A model generated the notes under the pieces. The model was given only the letters and a program-made list of their open reading frames with translations. It was not told the origin of the DNA and searched no databases. The translations under genes were made by a program, and so were the position numbers. Positions 27,736 through 39,950 of a stretch of DNA of 64,000 nucleotides are shown piece after piece; the first letter of the stretch is position 1, and each line of letters opens with the position of its first letter. The DNA comes from Eleginops maclovinus (lineage: Eukaryota > Chordata > Actinopteri > Perciformes > Eleginopidae): positions 24,728,878-24,792,877 of the forward strand of contig NC_086368.1 of NCBI RefSeq assembly GCF_036324505.1, in the 5' to 3' direction.

Positions 27736-27980
27736 AGGAATGAGTTTTATTCCTGAGTACATTCTTTGTGTGGTTACAATACAAGAATTCATGATGACTT
27801 TCCCTTTTCTTTTGATTTAATGCCACTCAATTGTTCCGCAAATATGAAATGCAGAACTGTATCTTTCCAACTCGCAGTCAAAATGTCAAATCACCAGTCT
27901 CGCAGTATGTTATCTCAAATAGGCCCTGTGGGAAGCACGCTTTAACTCCAAATGAAATAGAGAAACACTAGGAGAGCCTT
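27710..27980 (+). repeat. Unit A' of a local duplication
   Basis: A direct-orientation relative of 27045-27280, about 665 bp downstream, sharing GATAGGAATGAGTTT, CCGCAAATATGAAATGCAG, AACTGTATCTTTCC and AAATAGAGAAACAC. It contains an insertion of roughly 50 bp relative to A. Confidence 0.6.
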
Positions 27981-30900
27981 TGGAAACCTCAGTGTACAGC
28001 CCAGGACAATAAGGCTTCAGGGAAAGCGATGTCAGCACTCAGGGCCACTGACTTTCAACACCTATTTGCCTCAAGAGGACATCTTTATCGGTGTGCATTG
28101 TCATCCAGTGGTAAAAAAAAAAAACATCCCCGTGCACCAGCGGTACTAAAATCAGTTTCCATGACAACGGCAGTCTCCAAACTTCAAGTCATTTCTGTCA
28201 CAGAGGCTGACATAAGGTGAGCTATCATTTCTTTTCAACCTCATCTCCGTCTTGCTTATAGTGCTTTAAGTTTGACTTCACGGCCTCCAGTTAAGGTTTC
28301 TGTTTCTCTTACGGCCCCATCGTTCTCCTCCAGGTTTGTCTCATTTTCCTTTCTTTGATAGGCATTTATTCCCCAAAGCCGCAACCCTGATGTCAAGATA
28401 AGAAACATAAGTAAAGAAAAAGAGGCTGTAAGTGGCTACAAGTTAAGTTTTCTACTTTCCTAAAGGCAAGAAGCAGGTTCACGACTTCAGATTGTTCCTC
28501 TGAATTACTGAGTGGGTAATTAAGACAATGGTAGTTACGCAAACATTTGTTCTGCACTGCACCAGACTCGCTCTGGATTCTGCATCCCTGAGAAGTTTTG
28601 GAGAGCTTTATGTGATCATTTATTTTCATCTGTTTGCCAAGGGTGCCTCCTACTCGTTGAAGATTTGTAGAAGAAACACAATACCTGGAAAGTCAAAAGT
28701 GTGTTCGAAATAAGATATGAAGACGAAGAGGAAGAGGAAGGGAAGGCAAGAAGGGAGTTGAAAGTCCTCGGGCAAATATTCCCTTCTTTTTTTTATTATC
28801 CTTATTTGCCCTGCTCTGAGTAAATGTCAGACTGCGCTGGGAGCTGGCAGGAACAGCTTATTATAAAAATCTGAACCTGAAGCATCTTGCCCCCTCTCTG
28901 CCAGAATGCATGAGAAGTAAAAATGGAGAATATGCTGCAGTCATTTACATGTTGTGAGTCTTTGCCAAGGCAGTCTACATGCCCATGTGCAGGGCAGAGG
29001 CTGTCCAGCACCAAACTTGCGCATACAGCAGGCACTTGAGTCTCGTACGATGAAATGAATCATTACCACTGCAGCATGAAAGAACATAATCTGGCCCACT
29101 CCCAGCTATTCCCCTATGGGGACTGATTTGTGATCGCGTCTGAAGATAGACTGTGCATTCAATCAACAATGCAGCTTTCGGCTTTTCCGGCCACCCTGCT
29201 GAAAGGCTTGAGGGATACAAGAGATCAATAGAGATAAATTAATTACTACGCTGCCAAATGGGACTGCTGTGTGGCCAGAGTTACTATAGAAACACAAAAC
29301 TGCATGGCAGACCGCTCAAATGATATTGAAGCTGATATCATCCCTGCTGCAAACGGGGTCCAAGGGAGGTCTTGGAGTCCTGCGTGACAACCCATGATCA
29401 TTTGCTGCTCCACTGACATTAAGAAATACCCACTGCTTTCATGCAGAGGAGAAGCTGCTTTCAGGAAAGAAAGAAATGGATTTCTTTCAGTGGAAACATT
29501 TTGATATTGAAGCAAATGAAGCAACAAATTATGCTGGCTCGCCACAGAGGTTTGTGTCTCATTAATCTGAGTGCAACTCTTATGAATTCACGATAGGAAA
29601 GCAATTAAGACAAGACATAAGCGAGACGAAAATAAGGGAAGAAAGGGCAGATATGATGAGCTGCTGTCGCTCTTATCGCCACCGTCCACTCCCTCTCAGC
29701 TTGTTTCAACTCGGCCCGCTGTGCTGGGCTGCACTTCCTCCTGACACACTCATCTGTAAAGAGTAGCAGTGTGCCGGCTGCCCTGCCTGCCTGGGGGCTA
29801 CATTTGGTACAACACTAATATCATCCAAGCAACCAATGAATTCCTAAAGAGCACAATCAAGGGAGAAACAACCCCTGCCGCTGACATGTCCCTGGCACTT
29901 GCCTCCCTTCCTGCTACTTACACAAGCAATATTCCAAGTTGTTGTTTTGCCTCCCTCAAATTTTTCCATTAAAAGTGGCATTTCATCTAAATCAAGCCCC
30001 TGGGGTAGGAAGCAAGACAAAAAGCAAAGGGAGGTGAGGGATGGGGGGGAATTCTCACGTACAGTTACACACACAAACTCAGAGTCTGTGCACGCCGGCC
30101 CGTGTGTACACCTGCAGCACCTAACTGACTCCATAATCACGGGGAGTGCCATTATTTGTAGCCATCAGAGCAACATCAAAGCAATTACATGTGTCTCTGC
30201 ATTCAGTATGGTTATTAAAGCAAACAGCACAGCCATTTATCTGAGATGTGTAAACATCCCAGCTCTCTCTCCCCCTCTGTCGACTCTTGTGTTGCCGACG
30301 TCACACCGCTGAAATGAAAATTGACAAATATACAAAAGCAAGGTGTGTGTGTGTGAGCAGGGGGTCTAATGTGTGCCAGAGAGGGCTTGGGTGTGGGGGA
30401 CTTTAGGGGGCTCACGAGACATGCGAAATAGGCTCCGTTCTGCACTCACTGCATATGAATCATTGCTCACTTGTCACATTGCCACTGGAGCAAGAGACCG
30501 AGAGAGACACCAAAGAGGGGAGGAAATGAGTGCACGCAGGGAGGTAGGGGAATAGAATGAGCAACAGCTCTTGACCAAACACTCCTCTTTTAGTAGCGTA
30601 GAGTCTGGGAAATATTCGTCCCCCTCAGGCTTCAAGTCGCAGAGCTCGCCGGGACTTATCGAGGTCTAGGCTCTTTTAACAGTTTGAGAACATGCTGAAC
30701 TCCCCCGGAGGCCTCACCACATTTCACACCAGAAATGAAAAACTAAGAAATAATATCAATACTGTACGGAGAGCCAGACACTTGTGAAAAGCGGCCTTGC
30801 CTTGAAGCGCAGCAGATCCATGTAAGTGCCGGCTTCTGCTATTGCCTCACTTTTGCCGATGACTGCCATATTTGAACAACTACAAAAACAGTTAAGAAGA

Positions 30901-32413
30901 GTCGACGCATTCCTCTTAAAACCAAAACATATTGCCTCTCTGTGGCAATCAGCTTGACTCGCTTGTTTCTATGCCCACCCATTCTTTCTGAGGGTCATGC
31001 AAGACTATCCCAGCATGCATTTCACAAAATACAGCACAACATATTTTAGATTTACCATCACATCCACACATACAGTCACTGCGGGGTGCCAAACTCACCA
31101 AATAACACATTTTTCAGAGTGCGAGAGGAACAAAACCACATGTGGGAAACTCATGTGGACCTAAGCATAGAATATAAACCTAAACATGCGTTAGTTTACG
31201 TTTGGCCTCTTGGGGGCAGCTGAGCTAGTCAAAGACAGCCAACAGTTGCCTATACTGAAATCCAGTAGACGTACATTCATCCTTTGTCATGTTTCTGGAA
31301 AGCTCAGGACCCATCAGCTATCAGTCGGACAATGATAAGCCTCTGAGTCCAATATTGAGTTGACAAAAACGACTACAATCAGATGTTTTACGATGAGTTT
31401 CCAAACTAATTTTGAAAAAATATGGAGCCAGATCACCATCATAGCCGATGGGTTCCAAGATTGCATTTTCTGTCGAGTTTCTGTTTGGCTTTACCTTTGT
31501 TTACCTTTATACAACCAGAGCTCCCTCAAATATGACTGGACCAGCAGCAAAAACCATAGTACTTCCAATACCAACATCTTGTCCAATTATAATGAATACT
31601 GTTTGTAGACTCTGGAAATAGGACTCCAATATTTACTCTGCCAACATATAAGGAATGAATCTGTTTTCACACATGCTACTAGATGCTATGTTTACCAGCT
31701 AGTCGCTTAATGTGTCTGTCTGATGTCTGTTGTGGAGCTGGTACTGACTGTCATTTATTTTTTTTCTTTTGCTCTCGTATATATTATCTGACAGGAAGCA
31801 GAGTTACGGGACTGAATCGAGTCAGTACAATTACAGCACGTCACCACACAAATTAACTTAAGATGCTAGTACTTTGGGAGTTCATCAGTATGCCTCACTC
31901 TCTTATATTGCTCATTTTTAAACATGGATAAGTGAAGCATTGAAGTGATTCTGACTGTATTTTACTGCCCTGTAGCCTTAAACACAATGCTGATAAAAAA
32001 AAAACTGCTGACAAGGCTTCTACTCAACATATAAAATGGATCATATACTTTAAACGGGTGAATCGTCGTGTTGAGCAATCATACTTGTGACAGTACGGTA
32101 GGTGACAGCGTTGTGTCTTTCTCAGTAAAGTCCATCCTGAACACTCGCACGTAGTGTGGGTTGCTTCTTGGAAACTATATAGACCGTGTGCACAAGCAGT
32201 GGGGCGTTAATTTACACGTCTGCCATGACCTTTACCTTCTACCTTAATGAGATTTTTATCGATTCACTTTCCTTGAGAAAATAAATCAATCGGAAACTCT
32301 ATCAAAAATTGACACAACACCCCTGAATGCATCAATGGTTATGTCTCAGACAAGTCAATCACAGGTATAATGAAACATCTTATAAAACAGCCAGGCTATT
32401 ATGCTTGCCAAGC
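27981..32413. other. Non-coding, nothing firm
   Basis: Open frames at 29.8-30.4 kb overlap on both strands and show no domain. About 31190-31800, beginning near CTCTTGGGGGCAGC, has the feel of a fish interspersed repeat, but no second copy is visible in this window. Confidence 0.35.
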
Positions 32414-32469
32414 TGTGTGTGTGTGTGAGTGTGAGTGTGAGTGTGAGTGTGAGTGTGAGTGTGAGTGTG

Positions 32470-32525
<56 letters not shown>
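32414..32525. repeat. Compound (TGTGAG)n/(GT)n microsatellite
   Basis: A short GT run, then nine TGTGAG hexamers, then about 24 GT units. The hexamer probably arose by point mutation and spread within a GT array. Confidence 0.96.
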
Positions 32526-32526
<1 letters not shown>

Positions 32527-35500
32527 GAAAGGCAAGAGGAAGTCTGAACTCTTCACCCGTCCTGCACAAATTAACCTAATCTTCACATGGTTCATTACCG
32601 ATTGTGTGGGATACGGGGTGAGGACGATCAATAGGAGGACTTGTTGATTTTGTTTATTTATTTCAACATTTATCACAAGTTAGTCTCGGAGAACTTCACT
32701 GATTAAAGAGTTTGAACCAAAAGAAAAGAAAACGAAAGGAGAATCTAATTTTGTCAGATGTTTCCAGCAGCGTGGAAAAAGGCAGCGGAAATGGAGGTTT
32801 AAGTGAAGAAGCTCTCTAATGCCCCTTTATTAATTAAAGGATGTGTCAGCATATTCGCAGATGACAGCGGCTATAAAATAAAATGCCCTTCATCAATTAT
32901 TCCGAGATGTTTTTTTATTATCTCCTCTGAATATGTTCTGCTGTAGACAGTGAGCTAGTGGTATGCAGTGCTTGTATGTATGAGTAGTGTGTTTAAGTGC
33001 ACGCACATGGAAATCCTGGTGTACCACGGCATCCGACTGTGTGTGTGAGTGTCTGATTTGCCAAACAAAGGAATATTTTAGAAGGCAAACGAGTGGGAGC
33101 TCGGCAATTAGGTGTTTCAATTCCACTGATTGGGAATGACAGGGGCAACACACTGTGTGAAGCCTCACACACACACACGCACACGCACACGCACACGCTG
33201 CTTTATTTACTGCAATCCCAAATTGGATCTGATAAGCAATTAATGGTGCAATTGAGCGTTGGAGAGGTTGTCTTCTCCCTTGAGACTCGCTGGTTCCACT
33301 GGGCGGTCAGGTGGAGAGGGGAGGATGTGTAACTGATAGTGCTGGGTCAATAGAAGACAAAAAAACTCTTGTAAGCAAGCAAAGCAGAATAATGACACAA
33401 GTCCAAAACAGAGCATCTGAACTAACCGAGGATTTAAATTGCAGATGAGAAAGCATTTTCCTTTTCTGAACTTGCTCTGTTGGCACCGGTTCAGAGAAGT
33501 TTGTGGGTGGGGCAATTGCTGTTGTCCTAGAACCATTCAGAGCATCAGATTCCTAACAAAAAATGAACAAATGCCATTGGGTTATAAAAGCATAGCACTT
33601 TGTGGCACTACTTAAAGTGAAAGTTTTTGATTTAGCTTAACACAATGGCCATAAAATAATGACACCATCAGTTTAGTTTGAGCCTTTAAGCCTCGCTTTC
33701 ACTTTGTAATTCTGTTAGCCCTGAGGTAAGATCTAGGCAAAACGAAGCCCCGCTTTAAAAAGGAAGTGTGTAAACATTGTACAAACGAATTAGGAAGAGG
33801 ATTGCGCTTTGGATTCTGTTGGTAGATGACGAAGGACGATGGAAAAATCAAAGTAAAGGTTGAAAACTAAATGTGCTGTGTCCTGTGTTATTGGTAGTTG
33901 CTATGCTTTGAGGCAAAATGTAAAGCGTGATGTGGAGGTTTTTGTAACAACGGCTCCAATAATAATACCACTTGTTTAGCGCTATGGGTACAGTCCTTTT
34001 AGTCTTTAATTACATTGGGTTTTGTCTGTCTGACAATGGATGGAAAGGGAATTATCTTGTCTTGGGATGAATGTGTAGTCATTCACTTTTTTTTTCAACA
34101 GGTTGAAGGCATGGAAAATATTCTTCCTGCACCTAAGAGTTCCTGCACCTAACATTACTAGATAGCACATGGAGGAACATGACAACCAGTGCAGCCGTCG
34201 CGCTCATTGATGCATTTTTAATAGTTTTCAATTTTGCAGCTCTATGGCACAAAGGAATAAGCCGTGGCTTTTCAGACAGCACTTGTTGTTAGTACACATT
34301 TATTCTAGTTTTCGTTCTTTTTATGGCATTTGTTGACAATGAGAAGAATGGGTCTGTCCTTCAACGCTGAAAATGTTTCAGTAAACAACTACGGTGTATG
34401 AATAAGGTGTTTTCTTCCAAATGTTCTCGGTTTACAATCACAACAATAAAACGCAAGTGCTTTTTTTCAGAAGCTGTCAGTCACAGGACTCGTTCAGAAA
34501 TATGGCAATAATCAAATCAGTTCCCCCTCTGCCTGTGTGTCATGGCCGCCACATAAGAGCTGGTGATTGATGAAAGGCGCGCCCCGACATGCCCAGCAGC
34601 ACTGGGCCATACATCCATCCCAAGGTGTTCTTAATGGAATGGACCTTGTAATAACCCCACCCACACTTAGGCAGTTTTTTGTTTTTATCACTTCTGCCCC
34701 CACCTCCTCTAATCCTCCACAAAAACCGAATTCTCCAAATAGGAAAAAAAAATAACAAACGACTTAAAGCACAGATGTTGCCCCCTGCTGCAGCTGTGCT
34801 GTGTTTGAATGAGTCAGCAGAATTATAAATGCACAGTTCATTATTAAACTATCCACAGTCCAAGGCACTGTTTTCTCGGCGCATAGTGGCGCCATCAGCT
34901 CTTCACATGCTCTTTTTCTCTGTCTCTCTCTCAATGTAAAACGGTGATATATCGTCACATCTTAAACACACAAACTTTGACATGAATGCTCACATTATAT
35001 GACGTATGGATCCATGTGTAGACCCACATGAGATGGACTTTTTAAATTCAATTGCTGGTAAGTAGAAAGCAGGGGTGTGCCGTCCATAAAGGAAACTGAA
35101 CATCCTGCAAGAACACTTTTAAAATACACGTTTCATTGATGTTGTTTTGCTGTGTGTGTATTGTGAAAATAAATCAATATATTGAAACGGAACTCGAACT
35201 TCAGGTAGTACCGGATGTTTTTAGCCTCAAGTAGCATGTAGCTAATGGAAGATCGAGTATGTGAATATAGCAAGAATGACGTGTGGAGATACATACTAAA
35301 CACACCCTCTCCAACAGCCCACTCATTGATGCTACAATATCAACTATTATGTGTGTTTAATTATGTAACGTTCCCAATGAATATTAGATGAATTGTGTAA
35401 CAAGGATATTATAAGAGACGTGATATGGTTACATAATAAGAGAGCGACTGAAGAAGATGACGAAGTCAGATGTGCCGAAGACTCGCCCTGTCGCCACTAG

Positions 35501-36329
35501 CCACTAAGAGACGACGAGACCGGAATTACCTGAGAGTAGAAAACAACTTGAAAAGTTTTTGAACGGCCCTTCTTCCTACCATGCTGTAGACAGCTAACCA
35601 CTCCAAAGTGGACTGTGGACCAGTTAAATAGGAGAAGACCTCGGCCGAGTGTCTTTTGCAAACTTATCATATCATTGTATTAATAAATCCTGTTAAGTTT
35701 AGATGAGAAGACAAAAGTGAGAAGACTTTGCTGAAAGAGAAAGAATTAGAACATGTTTAAAAAGAGCTACCTCTAATGGAAAAGTTGTGACAAGCCACTA
35801 GCACATAGTACGTACAGTATGAAGTAAATGTGTTGCTGTTGGGGATCTGTCAGATGTCTACATGAACCTGTGTCTTATTGCCCTATCAGTGTCGTCATTG
35901 GCACATCAAATTGATCAAAGAGCTGCTCATCCTGCTCAATCCAATACCCGGATATGTGATAACGATCCAGTTATTAAACTGCATCCTGGCTGCGGCTCCT
36001 GACCTCCAATAGCTGTAACAAACAGAAAGGCCACACTGCATTAAGTCTATCCTTCGTTCTGATTCACATTTTCTGGAGGTGGTGTCCACAGGAACAGAAA
36101 CATGATGCATGCTCGATGTGCAGAACAAATTCCCTCGCCTGTGGCATGTCAACCGTGTTTCCCTGGAGAACGGAGGAGAGGGAAGTCTAGACTGGCCCAC
36201 AGAGAGAAGGAACAAGGGAGCAAGAAAAATGAGAGAAAGAGAGTTGCCGGGTGAGTGTGGAGATGCTTTCCAGCGGAGATATTTGACCACGATGCTGCGG
36301 TGCTTTGATGTCCTCTGCAGGCTTTTATT
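32526..36329. other. Non-coding, nothing firm
   Basis: AT-rich sequence. A 224-codon minus-strand open frame at 35895-36569 runs into the left end of the hAT element and has no domain, so it is rejected as a gene. About 32810-32905 contains TTAATTAA and several ATTA cores and may be regulatory. About 35360-35700 has an AATAAA near its end and could be an LTR remnant, but this is unproven. Confidence 0.35.
33166..33198. repeat. (CA)n/(ACGC) microsatellite
   Basis: CA dinucleotides passing into ACACGC hexamers. Confidence 0.9.
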
Positions 36330-36337
36330 TTCTATAG
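36330..36337 (+). repeat. Left target-site duplication of the hAT element
   Basis: TTCTATAG immediately before the element. The identical octamer follows the right end at 39140-39147. Eight base pairs is the standard hAT duplication length. Confidence 0.93.
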
Positions 36338-36781
36338 CAGTGGTCCGCAACCAACGGACCGCGGTCCGGATACGGACCCAAATGCAATCCCATCCGGACC
36401 CGGAATAAATTGTTAAAATATTTTTTATTTTGACGGGAGAATTCATTTTAAACCGGAGCGTTACTTTTCCCCCTATCTGACACAACAGTGATTTTACCAG
36501 CACTACACTGAGCAAGGATTGGAAGCTACAAACCAATTGCGTGCGAGTCATACTAACCACATGGTTCAACTAGCCAATCAAATCGCCAGCTTGAACTCAG
36601 CGCGAGTTGTATGAGCAAACCGAAGCCGAGGTTTGTAGCCAGTCAGCCAGGCACAGACATACACGCAGTGTGATAAGGAAGAGAAGGTGAAAGGCAAGTG
36701 AAAAGCGATTGAAGCGAGAAACGCAGGGAGATGATACAGGAATACAGGGCGTGAGTTATAGTCAGAAGAGGTGCAAACACT

Positions 36782-38637
36782 ATGGCGCTTTCAAAAAAGA
36801 GAAAAGTAGACGCCGAAAATAGAGCGTTCAACACGGAATGGACTGATGCATACATGTTCATTCTTCCGCCTGCGAACACGAAACCAGTGTGCCTCATATG
36901 CTCCGAAACCGTGGCACTTATTAAAAGTGCCAATGTCAAGCGTCACTATGAGACTAGGCACAAAGCATTTGACCAATCAGACGAACTCCGGGCGCAGAAA
37001 ATTCGAAGTCTCACTGCCCAATATGATCAGTCCACCAGGGTATTAAGCCGTGCTTTCAGCGCACAACAGCGTGCAAATGAATGTTCCTTCCGTGTTGCTT
37101 GGGTTTTAGGAAAACACAAAAAGCCCTTTACAGATGCAAGTGTTGTCAAAGAGTGCATGACTGAAATAACAGAGGCGTTACTTGATGGTAAAGAAAAAGA
37201 TGACCTCTGTGACAAAATAGAGAAAATACCCCTGTCAGCCTACACAGCCACAAGGAGAAGTGAGATACTAGCTCAAGATACACTGTCCCAGCTGGAAGAT
37301 GCTATTTCTAAGGCACCGTGTGTAGGCTTGGCTGTGGATGAATCTACTGATGTGTCTGACAATGCTCAGCTGTTAGTTTACATAAGATTCTTAAACAGGG
37401 AGAAAAATGAGTTCTGTGAAGACCTCTTAAGACTGACTCCCCTGCAGACCACTACCAAAGGAGAAGACATCTACCTGGCCATTAAGGAAATGCTATCAAA
37501 GCGAGGAATAGAGCCAAAACAAGTCATATCAATAACTACTGATGGAGCCCCTGCCATGATAGGGAGAGAAAAGGGAGCTGTGGCAAGGTTGAAACAAGAC
37601 AACGCTGACCTCATCTCTTACCACTGCATTATTCATAAGGCTGTCCTTTGCTCCTCCCTGTCAGATGAGTATGCTGAGGTGATGAAGACAATGATGAAAA
37701 TCATAAACTTTCTCAGGGCATCTTCTTCTTGTCAGCATCGCATGCTCAGGGAATTTCTCAAAGAGGTTAATGCAAACTCTGATGATCTTTTGCTCCACAA
37801 CAATGTGAGATGGCTCAGCAAAGGCAGGGTGCTAGAGCGATTTTGGTCAATTAGACGTGAAGTAACAGCTTTCTTGGAACAACTGGAAAGTCAGAAAGCA
37901 GCAAACTTTTCTGTCTTTCTAAATGATGAGAAAAACGTGGATATCATAGCTTTTTTGGCTGATATCATGTCACACCTGAATGGGCTTAATTTGCAGCTGC
38001 AGGGAAAGAACAATTCCATTTGTGATCTGATGACAGCTGTCCGCTCATTTCAACGAAAACTTCAGCTGTTCAAAGAAGATCTGCAAGGAGACTACACACA
38101 CCAAAAGTGAAAGAACAGGTGCAGGGCCATAGAGATGTCTCCTCTTTTGTTGACTTTGTTGACAAGTTGATTGAAAACTTCAGCAAACGCTTTGATAGCT
38201 TCAGTATTGGAGAGGAGCTCACCCTCTTCATACAGAATCCATTTCTCATCACTGATGTCAGAGCATTCTCAAATGATGTCGCACATCACTTCAAGTGGGC
38301 AAACTCTGGGCCTCTCCAGATGCAAATGATTGACCTCCAGGCAGACGTGGCCCTGAAAGAGCAGTTTGCAAGAACCGAATGTACCACCTTCTGGCTCCAG
38401 ATGGTTTCTGAGACAGCTTTCCCAGATCTGAAAAAAGTGGCCCTGTTTATCTTGACCACGTTCGGCTCCACATATAGCTGTGAGGCAGCGTTCTCTACAA
38501 TGAACATAATAAAAACAAAATATCGTTCCACGCTCACCAATGAGCATCTGCACATGTGCATGAGAATGGCCTTGACCTCCTTCAAGCCCAGATTTAAAAT
38601 GTTGGCAGGGCAAGCCAAAGCTCAATTCTCACACTGA
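36782..38637 (+). pseudogene. hAT transposase (BED finger, RNase H-like), one frameshift
   Basis: This is the cut-and-paste transposase of the surrounding element, of the type often annotated in fish as GTF2IRD2-like or ZBED/SCAND3-like. The first frame has 442 codons from ATG at 36782. It contains a BED-type zinc finger (C37, C40, H55, H60), a first catalytic aspartate in AVDESTD (D186), a second in TTDGAPAM (D254), the hAT CxxH motif (C282, H285) and the RW motif (343-344). It stops at 38108-38110. Without a gap, a frame offset by one base runs to TGA at 38635-38637. That frame encodes the C-terminal dimerisation region, with CEAAFS supplying the third acidic residue. The two frames overlap by a few bases around 38101-38110, so a single small deletion near there probably broke the gene. 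Everything else looks intact, which suggests recent loss. Confidence 0.9.
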
Positions 38638-38690
38638 GCAGGGGAAATGATAGGGGGGAAGACAGATGTGAGAGAAATCTGTAAGAGAAA

Positions 38691-38924
38691 TAGTTAAGGT
38701 GTTTTGAGAATGTTTTGTTGAGGAGAAATATTGAGATTGTTCAATCAAAAGGAAACTGAAGCTGCTATTTTTTCTTAAGCACTTTCTTTATTTTTGAATA
38801 CATAAAATAGTTAACATGTTTTGAGAATGTTTTGTTCAGGAGAAATATTGAGATTGTTCTATCAAAAGGAAACTGAAGCTGCTATTTTTTCTTACGCACT
38901 TTCTTTATTTTTGAATACATAATT
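38691..38924 (+). repeat. 117-bp tandem duplication in hAT 3' region
   Basis: Two direct copies, 38691-38807 and 38808-38924, both opening with TAGTTAA and differing at only a few positions. It lies between the transposase stop and the poly(A) signal. Either it is characteristic of this subfamily or it arose in this copy. Confidence 0.9.
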
Positions 38925-38978
38925 TAGTTAATTTTTATTTAAACTGCAGCCTCACAAGGTTATCCTGTGTTTCAGTGC

Positions 38979-38984
38979 TAATAA
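38979..38984 (+). terminator. Poly(A) signal of hAT transposase transcript
   Basis: AATAAA about 340 bp after the transposase stop and inside the element. It is the natural 3' end signal for the transposase mRNA. Confidence 0.5.
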
Positions 38985-39139
38985 ACTTCTTTGAAATGAT
39001 TTTAACCTGTATTATTATTTTTTTAAACACAATTTATTCCGATATCGTCATACTGCAAATAGACATATGATGTTCCGGACCTCTGCTTGAGGAAATGTAT
39101 TTGAACTGGACCTTCTCATAGTTTTCTTGAATACCCCTG

Positions 39140-39147
39140 TTCTATAG
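39140..39147 (+). repeat. Right target-site duplication of the hAT element
   Basis: TTCTATAG, identical to 36330-36337. Confidence 0.93.
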
Positions 39148-39784
39148 CATTCCCTGCCGCATGTTTTCTGTAAGCTGAAACACCCACAGGTGTGCTGCCT
39201 GCATGTTAAGCATACACTAGGACATCTTCAAAGCTTGACTGGATTTGCCTTCACATCACAAAATGTAACAAAATATCTCCCCAGGAGAGCGTCGGTGAGC
39301 TTGTATTACACCGGTAGCAACAGCAGAGCTTAGGAGTGGGAGACTACATTTCCAAATGTGATTTTTGAATATATATTTGGCTGTTTTGTGTTGTTAAAAA
39401 TCCTTTATATCCACGGCAAGGCAGTGACTAGAGATGGAAAATGTAACGAAACGCAACCTGACAACATTTCAGGTGTAAAATCTAAACAGACACAATTTTA
39501 TTTGGGGATATTCTTGCCCTGGATATGACCTCACAGGCAGCCCTCAGCCATAGTAATCTAACTTTTAGGTTCTGATATTAGTCTCAGTGGTGAAGTTTAG
39601 CTACCCAGGGCAACACTTACACACATATTTCTGCCTACCTATAACACTGTTAGAAGGAACGCTGACCTAAGGTCTTATTGGTTTTCTCTCGCTACCCTTT
39701 TCCTCTTATCTGACTAGTTTGGATTGTCTCCTTTGGCATTTTCTGGACTCTAAATAATTTATTACTCTGCCGATAAGTTTATGT
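39148..39784. other. Non-coding, nothing identified
   Basis: No gene or repeat recognised. Confidence 0.45.
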
Positions 39785-39950
39785 ATTTGTTGTGGTGTAT
39801 TTTGTCTGACTGTGAGCAGGATAACGGAAAAAAGCCTTCCCTGATTTTCATTAAACTTAGTGGAAGGATGTAGCATTGGCCAAGGAAGAACTCATTAAGT
39901 GTTGGCATGGACTCGAATCAGAGGGAAGATACACGCATTACTTTATACTT
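39785..39950 (+). repeat. Interspersed repeat, second family
   Basis: Starts near TTTGTCTGACTGTGAGCAGG and continues through TTTTCATTAAACTTAGTGGAAGG, GATGTAGCATTGGCCAAGG and a GAATCAGAGGG block. It overlaps in content with 15870-16000 and with the reverse of 3057-3178. No coding capacity. Confidence 0.5.

Larger units (their letters stand above)
36338..39139 (+). mobile_element. Complete hAT DNA transposon (Charlie-like), 2.8 kb
   Basis: The element starts CAGTGGTCCGCAACC and ends, read inward from the right, CAGGGGTATTCAAG. The terminal repeats are short and imperfect (CAG-GGT core), as is usual for this superfamily. Perfect 8-bp duplications (TTCTATAG) flank it, so both boundaries are secure and the insertion is young. 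It carries a two-piece transposase frame, a 117-bp tandem duplication in the 3' region and a poly(A) signal. The left subterminal region contains a GC-rich palindrome, CGGACCGCGGTCCG, possibly a transposase-binding or hairpin site. The subfamily is inferred from the protein. Confidence 0.93.

Noticed and set aside
35360..35700. Possible solo LTR
   Set aside because: An AATAAA and a T-rich end are present, but no TG...CA ends with target duplication or second copy could be found.
35895..36569. 224-codon minus-strand open frame
   Set aside because: It crosses the left boundary of the hAT insertion at 36338, has no recognisable domain, and could not have existed before the insertion. Chance frame.
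38269..38625. Antisense open frames in the hAT transposase
   Set aside because: Shadows of the sense transposase coding sequence.
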